Shown: piece after piece, positions 59,102-64,000 of the stretch
How positions within the stretch are numbered: position 1 is the first letter of the stretch
Layout of the letters: each line of letters starts with the position of its first letter
Assembly (NCBI GenBank): GCA_020638055.1
Contig: JACKJH010000003.1
Location: 372,001 to 436,000, forward strand
Length of the DNA: 64,000 nucleotides
Origin: Hyphomicrobiaceae bacterium
GTDB taxonomy: Bacteria; Pseudomonadota; Alphaproteobacteria; Rhizobiales; Hyphomicrobiaceae
Direction of reading: 5' to 3'
The notes under the pieces: generated by a model
Seen by the model: the letters and a program-made list of their open reading frames with translations, nothing else
Database searches by the model: none
What the model was told of the DNA's origin: nothing
Translations under genes and position numbers: made by a program

Positions 59102-60337
59102 ATGTCGCAAGCTACTCCCCCCTCAAACACGGCTGCCTCCCCTGCTTCCGCAGGCCCGCAGGCAGAACCCGCAGTTAAGTTCGCCATTGCCATTGCGCCA
59201 GACCAGCGAAATCCGTGCAGTCCTAGAGCATTTTCCGACGAAGTGGATGCCGGTTCGTCGCAGAAAATGCGACCAAATCAAAAAGCTAGAGCATTTTCCG
59301 ACGAAGTGGATGCCGGTTCGTCGCAGAAAATGCGACCAAATCAAAAAGCTAGAGCATTTTCCGACGAAGTGGATGCCGGTTCGTCGCAGAAAATGCGACC
59401 AAATCAAAAAGCTAGTGCGCTGAACCGATTCCATCGGATCGAAAAGCACTCTAGGCCTGCGGGGCGCAAGGACCGACGTGTCCGCGACAGAGCCAGAATG
59501 AGGCGTGGCAGATCCAAGTCTCTGCCACGGCGCGCAGCGTTACTCATTTCGGCTGCCCTTGCGGGCGTAGCACTCGCATCAGCAGTGCACGAAGGTGCGC
59601 TGCCCTGGCAGGATTTTGCCGAACAAGCCTCGCCAGTCATTGTCGATCTTTTACAACACGCCGGTCTCGGTCTCGATCAGATCGTTGTAACCGGCCAGCG
59701 GTCCACATCTGACGACGCGATATTCAAGGCACTCGACCTGGCAAGTGCACGCTATCTTGTCGGTTTCGACAGTGAAGCCGCTCGTTTGCGCATCGAACAG
59801 CTTCCTTGGGTGGCGACGGCGGAAGTTCGACGTGTCTATCCGAGCCAGCTCAGCGTCAAGATCACCGAGCGAACTCCATTTGCCGTTTGGCGTCATGTCG
59901 GCCGCGATGAACTGATCGACAAAAGCGGGCGTGTCCTCCAGGCGATCGCAAAGGAAAGCATCAAGCATTTGCCCGTTGTGTCAGGGCCCATGGCCAATGA
60001 GCACGCCGCCGAGTTGATGGTTTTATTGGCTCGCTACCGGCCGCTTGCCGATGTCTTTGTGGGTGCCGAACGTGTCAACGGCCGTCGCTGGTCCATCAGC
60101 TTGGCGAATGGCGGTCGCATCGAGCTGCCGCCGGATGGAGCCGCAGTTGTACTCTACGGCCTGGAAGCTGGCGACAGCTTATCGAAGCTGCTGTCCGGCC
60201 CGCCGCTGATTATCGATGCGCGCGCCAGCGGCCGGATTGCTGTGAGACCAGCCAGAACCGGCAATGTACGGGGCTCCGATGCGTTTGCCGATGCCGGTGC
60301 GGCCAGCAACGGCATCGGGCAAAGGGGGCGGCCATGA
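59102..60337 (+). CDS. ftsQ: cell division protein FtsQ with translated repeat insertion
   Basis: From the ATG at 59102 the product has 411 residues; a later ATG at 59498 would give 278. FtsQ is a bitopic divisome protein that links FtsL and FtsB to the ring. The membrane helix is at about 143-162, then the POTRA domain (GLGLDQIVVTGQRSTSDDAI) and the FtsQ beta domain (WVATAEVRRVYPSQLSVKITER). If the long start is used, residues ~42-104 are three exact 21-residue repeats (AFSDEVDAGSSQKMRPNQKA + R/S) encoded by three A palindromic modules, in the cytoplasmic tail. The start choice is the main uncertainty. It overlaps ftsA by four bases. Confidence 0.88.
   Translation: MSQATPPSNTAASPASAGPQAEPAVKFAIAIAPDQRNPCSPRAFSDEVDAGSSQKMRPNQKARAFSDEVDAGSSQKMRPNQKARAFSDEVDAGSSQKMRPNQKASALNRFHRIEKHSRPAGRKDRRVRDRARMRRGRSKSLPRRAALLISAALAGVALASAVHEGALPWQDFAEQASPVIVDLLQHAGLGLDQIVVTGQRSTSDDAIFKALDLASARYLVGFDSEAARLRIEQLPWVATAEVRRVYPSQLSVKITERTPFAVWRHVGRDELIDKSGRVLQAIAKESIKHLPVVSGPMANEHAAELMVLLARYRPLADVFVGAERVNGRRWSISLANGGRIELPPDGAAVVLYGLEAGDSLSKLLSGPPLIIDARASGRIAVRPARTGNVRGSDAFADAGAASNGIGQRGRP
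59223..59454. repeat. CTAG-bounded palindromic mosaic, modules A-A-A-B, in the ftsQ frame
   Basis: Three A modules with an exact 63-bp period (CTAG at 59223, 59286, 59349, 59412) are followed by a B module ending in CTAG at 59451. The three A copies are identical to each other, unlike other arrays here, so the expansion looks recent. All are open in the ftsQ frame because 63 is a multiple of three and the frame used has no stop. Confidence 0.95.
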
Positions 60338-61611
60338 TGCGTAGCGCGCGTCATGCGGGGGGGCAGGTAATTGGGCTCCTTGATATTGGGACATCCAAGG
60401 TTGCGTGCCTGATCGTTGCGCTGGAGCCGCGCGGCCCGTCGATACTTGCCGGCATGAATACGGCCTTTCGCGTGCTGGGTTTTGGCCACCAGCGTTCGCG
60501 CGGGCTAAAGGCTGGCGTGATTACAGGTCTCGCAGAGGCAGAAGCTGCGGTCAGAACCACGGTCGATCAGGCCGAGCGCATGGCCGGTGTGACATTGGAC
60601 GATGTTTACGTCTCGGTGGCCTGCGGGCGAATGAAGTCTGATGTATTTGCGGCAAATGCTGACGTCGATGGCGGTGTGGTGGCGCGCCGACACATTAATC
60701 GCGTGCTCGATGGCGCGCGCGCATACGCAGAGCGCGACGGGCGTATGCTAATTCACATGAACCGCGTTGGATATCGTCTCGACGGTGCTCCCGGTGGTGG
60801 TGATCCACGCGGCCTTGCAGCCGAAAAGCTCACCGTCGACCTGCACACCGTCACCGCCGACGAGGCGCCGGTGCGCAACCTCATGACGCTGGTCGAACGC
60901 TGCTACCTTGGCGTCGCCGGCTTGGTCGTGGCCCCATACGCCAGTGCGCTGGCTGCAACGAGCACGGAAGAACGCCGGCTCGGCGTGACTGTGATCGATA
61001 TCGGTGGCGGCGTCACATCGCTTGCACTTTTCGCCGACGGTCGATTCGTTCACACCGACACAATTCCGGTCGGAGGGCACCACCTGACCTTCGATATTGC
61101 TCGTGGATTGCAGACACCACTTGCCCACGCGGAGCGAATCAAAGCCCTATATGGCACACTCAGCACGGCGCCCTCCGACGGGCGTGAAGCATTCTCATAC
61201 CCGCTTGCGGGAGACGATGAGGGGGTTTTGTCGAAAACGACCAAAGCCGATCTCAGCGAGATCTTGCGACCGCGTCTGGCTAGCATCGTTGGCCTCATTG
61301 ACGAGCGGTTGGAGCAGTGCGGCCTGCGCGAATGGGCCGGGCAACGAGTGGTATTGACGGGCGGTACTTCGCAATTGGTCGGTTGCGGCGCATTTGCGGC
61401 CAATCTGCTTGGCGCGCCGGTTCGCGTCTCTGCACCCGATGCGGCAGCCGCACTGCCGGCCGCGATATCGATGCCACCATTCTCGGCGGTGGCTGGGCTG
61501 GTTGCGGCAGCAACTTCTGGCGAAGGCATTGTTGCCATAGATCAGGAGCGGGACACGCTTGGGCAAAGCTATTTGGGTCGCGTCGGGTCCTGGTTGAGGG
61601 AAGGCTTTTGA
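60334..61611 (+). CDS. ftsA: cell division protein FtsA
   Basis: The product has 425 residues, starting within the end of ftsQ. FtsA is an actin-like ATPase that tethers FtsZ to the membrane. It has GLLDIGTSKVACLIV (phosphate 1) at about 12, the SHS2-like insert domain (1C), TVIDIGGGVTSLALF (phosphate 2) at about 222, and VVLTGGTSQLVGC (adenosine) near 345. The C-terminal GRVGSWLREGF is a typical amphipathic membrane-targeting helix. The stop codon lies in the left arm of a 19-bp inverted repeat. Confidence 0.96.
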   Translation: MMRSARHAGGQVIGLLDIGTSKVACLIVALEPRGPSILAGMNTAFRVLGFGHQRSRGLKAGVITGLAEAEAAVRTTVDQAERMAGVTLDDVYVSVACGRMKSDVFAANADVDGGVVARRHINRVLDGARAYAERDGRMLIHMNRVGYRLDGAPGGGDPRGLAAEKLTVDLHTVTADEAPVRNLMTLVERCYLGVAGLVVAPYASALAATSTEERRLGVTVIDIGGGVTSLALFADGRFVHTDTIPVGGHHLTFDIARGLQTPLAHAERIKALYGTLSTAPSDGREAFSYPLAGDDEGVLSKTTKADLSEILRPRLASIVGLIDERLEQCGLREWAGQRVVLTGGTSQLVGCGAFAANLLGAPVRVSAPDAAAALPAAISMPPFSAVAGLVAAATSGEGIVAIDQERDTLGQSYLGRVGSWLREGF

Positions 61612-61655
61612 TCCTCGTGGCTTCAGCCACTGCCACGGCTGAAGCCACGAGGATC
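61610..61655. promoter_or_regulatory. perfect 19-bp inverted repeat between ftsA and ftsZ
   Basis: Arms GATCCTCGTGGCTTCAGCC (61610-61628) and its exact complement (61637-61655) enclose ACTGCCAC. Each arm also contains the self-complementary GGCTTCAGCC or GGCTGAAGCC, so a second fold is possible. There is no T-tract. The hairpin overlaps the ftsA stop and lies 68 bp before ftsZ, so it may stabilise or attenuate the ftsZ transcript. It lacks CTAG ends and is not one of the A-F elements. Confidence 0.75.
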
Positions 61656-61722
61656 GGTTGATGAACTGTTGAGAGTTTCAAAAGCGCCGCTTCTGGCGCA
61701 CTGGGGCGAGCGGGGGAACCTG

Positions 61723-63468
61723 ATGAGCATTACGCTGCAATTGCCGAAGCTGACTGATCTCAGGCCGCGTTTGACCGTGGCCGGTGTCGGCGGAGCGGGC
61801 TGCAACGCGGTCAATAACATGATCGCTGCCGGCCTGACCGGAGTCGAATTCATAGTCGCCAATACGGACGCACAGGCACTGCTGGCCTCCAGTGCCGAGC
61901 ACCGGCTTCAGCTTGGCGTAAACCTTACAGAAGGGCTTGGCGCTGGATCCAAGCCCGAAATTGGCGAGGCTGCAGCCGAAGAAGCTGTGGATGAAATTCG
62001 CGCCCAGATTTCAGGCTCGCACATGCTGTTCATTGCCGCTGGCATGGGCGGCGGCACCGGCACTGGAGCTTGTTCTGTGATTGCGCGCGTGGCGCGCGAC
62101 CTGGGAATTTTGACGGTCGGCGTCGTCACCAAGCCGTTCATGTTCGAAGGAACCCGGCGTCAGCGGACTGCGGAGGCAGGGATTGCCGAACTTCGCAAAC
62201 ACGTAGACACACTGATCGTCATTCCCAACCAGAATCTATTCCGCATCGCCAACGCCAAGACGACATTTGCCGAAGCATTCGTGCTGGCCGATCAGGTGCT
62301 CTATTCTGGCATTGCTTGCATTGTCGATCTGATTATGAAGGACGGCCTGATTAATCTCGACTTTGCCGACGTGCGCACCGTCCTCAAAGACATGGGCGCG
62401 GCGATGATGGGCACGGGCGAGGCCGTCGGTGAAGACCGCGCGAGACTGGCAGCCGAAGAAGCCATCGCCAACCCGCTGCTCGATGACGTGACGCTCAAAG
62501 GCGCGCGCGGTTTGCTCTTGTCCATTACCGGCAGTCACGACATGACACTTTACGAGGTGGACGAAGCCGCAAGCCGCGTTCGCCAGGAGATCGATGGCGA
62601 TGCCAACATCATCGTCGGTGCGACGTTTGATGATGCGCTGGGCGATGCTATCCGCGTGTCCATCGTGGCATCGGGAATGGAGCGCGCCGAATTAGCCGAA
62701 AAGGGTCCCCCGCCGGCACCTGAAGCTTGGCCTAATACCCGGCTCGTCCCACCGCCGCCACCGCCAGCGGCGCCCGGTCAGTCCACGCAGGCCTTTGAAG
62801 ACCGGCTGTCGGAGGCTATGGCCTTGGCACGCGCCAAGGAGGGATCCGCCGCGCCACATGCTGAAAAAGACAGGCTGCCGCAGGATCCGCATGCGGTCGC
62901 CGCTAGACCTCCTTCAGACCAGCACACCCACCAGCGCCCCGCGCCGTCATCTCCGCCAGGCCGGGAGACGTGGCAGGCCCCCGGCAACGTAGTGATCGAG
63001 CGTGGTTACCAGCCGCCACCATCTGGCGCGTTACCGCCATCACCAACAGCACCTCAGCCGGTCCAATCAGCGACGTTTCGTCCGCAAGCGCCACTTGAGG
63101 TGCGCCGTCCACCCGCACGCCGTATGCCAGAGGTTGATGAATTCCCGATCGTTGGTCAGCGCGCCTATCATGCTGGCGCTGCTGCGCCGCCGAATTCTCC
63201 AAGTGATGGAAGAATGCAACAGCCGGTTCACTCGGACAGCCGCAAACCAGGCCTTCTCGCGCGAATCACCGGGCGTCATCGCAAGCCCTCCGATTCGTAC
63301 TCAGAAGTGCCTCAGCAAGGCGAACGGGATATAGCGCGAAAAAGCACAACGAGTTCTTCGCACCCAGGAAAAACAACGATTACAGACGGTCATGGCACGT
63401 TAGGTGCTGCGGTGTCTCCCGAGCAACCCGTTGAACTACCTATGGTTTATGGCAGGACGCGTCGTTGA
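61723..63468 (+). CDS. ftsZ: cell division protein FtsZ
   Basis: The product has 581 residues from the ATG at 61723 with GGGGGAA upstream; the ORF is open 18 codons further. FtsZ is the tubulin-like GTPase that forms the division ring. GVGGAGCNAVNNM (~21) and GGGTGTG (109-115) bind GTP; the T7 loop and C-terminal tubulin domain are complete to about 320. A long Pro-rich linker follows, as in other alphaproteobacteria. The expected C-terminal peptide near EIPAFLRRQ reads VELPMVYGRTRR, a marked change. Confidence 0.97.
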   Translation: MSITLQLPKLTDLRPRLTVAGVGGAGCNAVNNMIAAGLTGVEFIVANTDAQALLASSAEHRLQLGVNLTEGLGAGSKPEIGEAAAEEAVDEIRAQISGSHMLFIAAGMGGGTGTGACSVIARVARDLGILTVGVVTKPFMFEGTRRQRTAEAGIAELRKHVDTLIVIPNQNLFRIANAKTTFAEAFVLADQVLYSGIACIVDLIMKDGLINLDFADVRTVLKDMGAAMMGTGEAVGEDRARLAAEEAIANPLLDDVTLKGARGLLLSITGSHDMTLYEVDEAASRVRQEIDGDANIIVGATFDDALGDAIRVSIVASGMERAELAEKGPPPAPEAWPNTRLVPPPPPPAAPGQSTQAFEDRLSEAMALARAKEGSAAPHAEKDRLPQDPHAVAARPPSDQHTHQRPAPSSPPGRETWQAPGNVVIERGYQPPPSGALPPSPTAPQPVQSATFRPQAPLEVRRPPARRMPEVDEFPIVGQRAYHAGAAAPPNSPSDGRMQQPVHSDSRKPGLLARITGRHRKPSDSYSEVPQQGERDIARKSTTSSSHPGKTTITDGHGTLGAAVSPEQPVELPMVYGRTRR

Positions 63469-63769
63469 TTTCCTGCTTTATTCGACTTAAGTTGCGTGTT
63501 CATCTTAAGCCCAGCCTGTGACGTAACACTGTGTAAAAAAGCGTGATTTGTGTCGTCATGGGGGCACGGTTATCGTTAAATCGTTAACGACGAAGGTTAA
63601 GCATTCCAATATGTTGAGTGTCCTGGGGGACACAAGGGTGGCCGTCAAGATACACCACTAAGGTGGTTCGAATGACGGTCGAATGGAGGCTTAAAGTCGT
63701 CGGGGGTGGAGCTGCCGCGTGGGGACATTTTTTCGCGGCTGCGCCAGGGCAAATCGAGGGACGGCCAAA
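63469..63769 (+). other. ftsZ-lpxC spacer
   Basis: The region contains three TTAA elements close together (63575-63601: TTAAATCGTTAACG, then GGTTAAG). The spacings are 4 and 9, not the 7 of a standard CtrA site. It probably holds the lpxC promoter. ORFs within it are shadows. Confidence 0.45.
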
Positions 63770-64000
63770 ATGTCGAATCGCTTCGTCGGCGCGCGACAAA
63801 CTACTATTGCTCGCGAGATTGAGCTTGTTGGCACGGGGGTGCACAGCGGAGCTCCGGTATCGGTAATTCTGCATCCGGCGGAAGCCGATGCCGGGCTCCG
63901 GTTTATCGTCACTGACAACACCAGGCTCGTCGCAGAAATTGCGGCTGATGTCCGTAATGTCAAAAACCTCACCCTGTGTACGGTTATCGGTGATGACAAC
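63770..64000 (+). CDS. lpxC: UDP-3-O-acyl-N-acetylglucosamine deacetylase LpxC, 3' end outside window
   Basis: The first 77 codons are present from the ATG at 63770, preceded by GAGGGACGG. LpxC carries out the committed zinc-dependent step of lipid A synthesis. The start reads QTTIAREIELVGTGVHSGAPV, then ILHPAEADAGLRF, the usual N-terminus of the family. The zinc ligands lie beyond the window. Its place after ftsZ is the normal end of an alphaproteobacterial dcw cluster. Confidence 0.94.
   Translation, partial: MSNRFVGARQTTIAREIELVGTGVHSGAPVSVILHPAEADAGLRFIVTDNTRLVAEIAADVRNVKNLTLCTVIGDDN

Noticed and set aside
63570..63605. CtrA sites before lpxC
   Set aside because: Several TTAA sequences are present but spacings are 4 and 9 bases, not 7.
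63618..63866. 82-codon ORF overlapping the start of lpxC
   Set aside because: lpxC in another frame is clearly the real gene by family sequence.

Overview
The window is a chromosomal segment of an alphaproteobacterium, most likely of the order Hyphomicrobiales (Rhizobiales). The evidence is the division and cell wall (dcw) gene order, a long FtsZ with a proline-rich tail, a meso-DAP-type MurE, TadG-, extensin-like and DUF2059 proteins, and many short palindromic repeats of a type common in that order. I cannot name the genus. No tRNA, CRISPR array, complete insertion sequence or prophage was seen.

Positions 1-9000 hold an accessory island for a molybdenum or tungsten formate dehydrogenase. 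It contains a DUF6352-like protein cut by the window edge, a large multi-cluster 4Fe-4S protein, DUF3305 and DUF3306 proteins, mobA, mobB, a degenerate subtilisin-like secreted protein, a DUF3144-like protein and fdhD. The dehydrogenase subunits are not in the window and may lie just outside it. Positions 9000-39200 are mixed housekeeping and catabolic genes: a propionate-type CoA transferase, an AIM24-family protein, RNase T2, an M20 peptidase, pyruvate phosphate dikinase, TrkH, an FAD monooxygenase, a small zinc-finger protein, an alpha/beta hydrolase, a DUF3365 haem protein, 5-oxoprolinase, a TerB/J-domain protein, an amidase, PhoX and TadG. Next come RNase P RNA (rnpB), a DUF2059 protein and an extensin-like lipoprotein.

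Positions 42321-64000 are a dcw cluster on the + strand: mraZ, rsmH, ftsL, ftsI, murE, murF, mraY, murD, ftsW, murG, murC, murB, a reverse transcriptase, ddl, ftsQ, ftsA, ftsZ and the start of lpxC. These genes build lipid II, assemble the divisome and begin lipid A synthesis. Three evenly spaced TGGGA boxes upstream of mraZ look like the MraZ operator.

The most unusual feature is the reverse transcriptase between murB and ddl. It has retron-type motifs (LDIVGFF, QGAPTSP, YADD, VAGLVVN). The 240 bases between the murB stop and the RT start contain a set of hairpins. They are enclosed by complementary ends, and the 5' end is followed at once by TAGC, as expected of a retron msr-msd RNA. No effector gene is linked, so this may be an effector-less or domesticated retron inside an essential operon.

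The second theme is a mosaic of palindromic elements bounded by CTAG, scattered in at least ten places. Three tandem copies are translated in frame inside the ftsQ reading frame, and other copies supply the stop codons of neighbouring genes.
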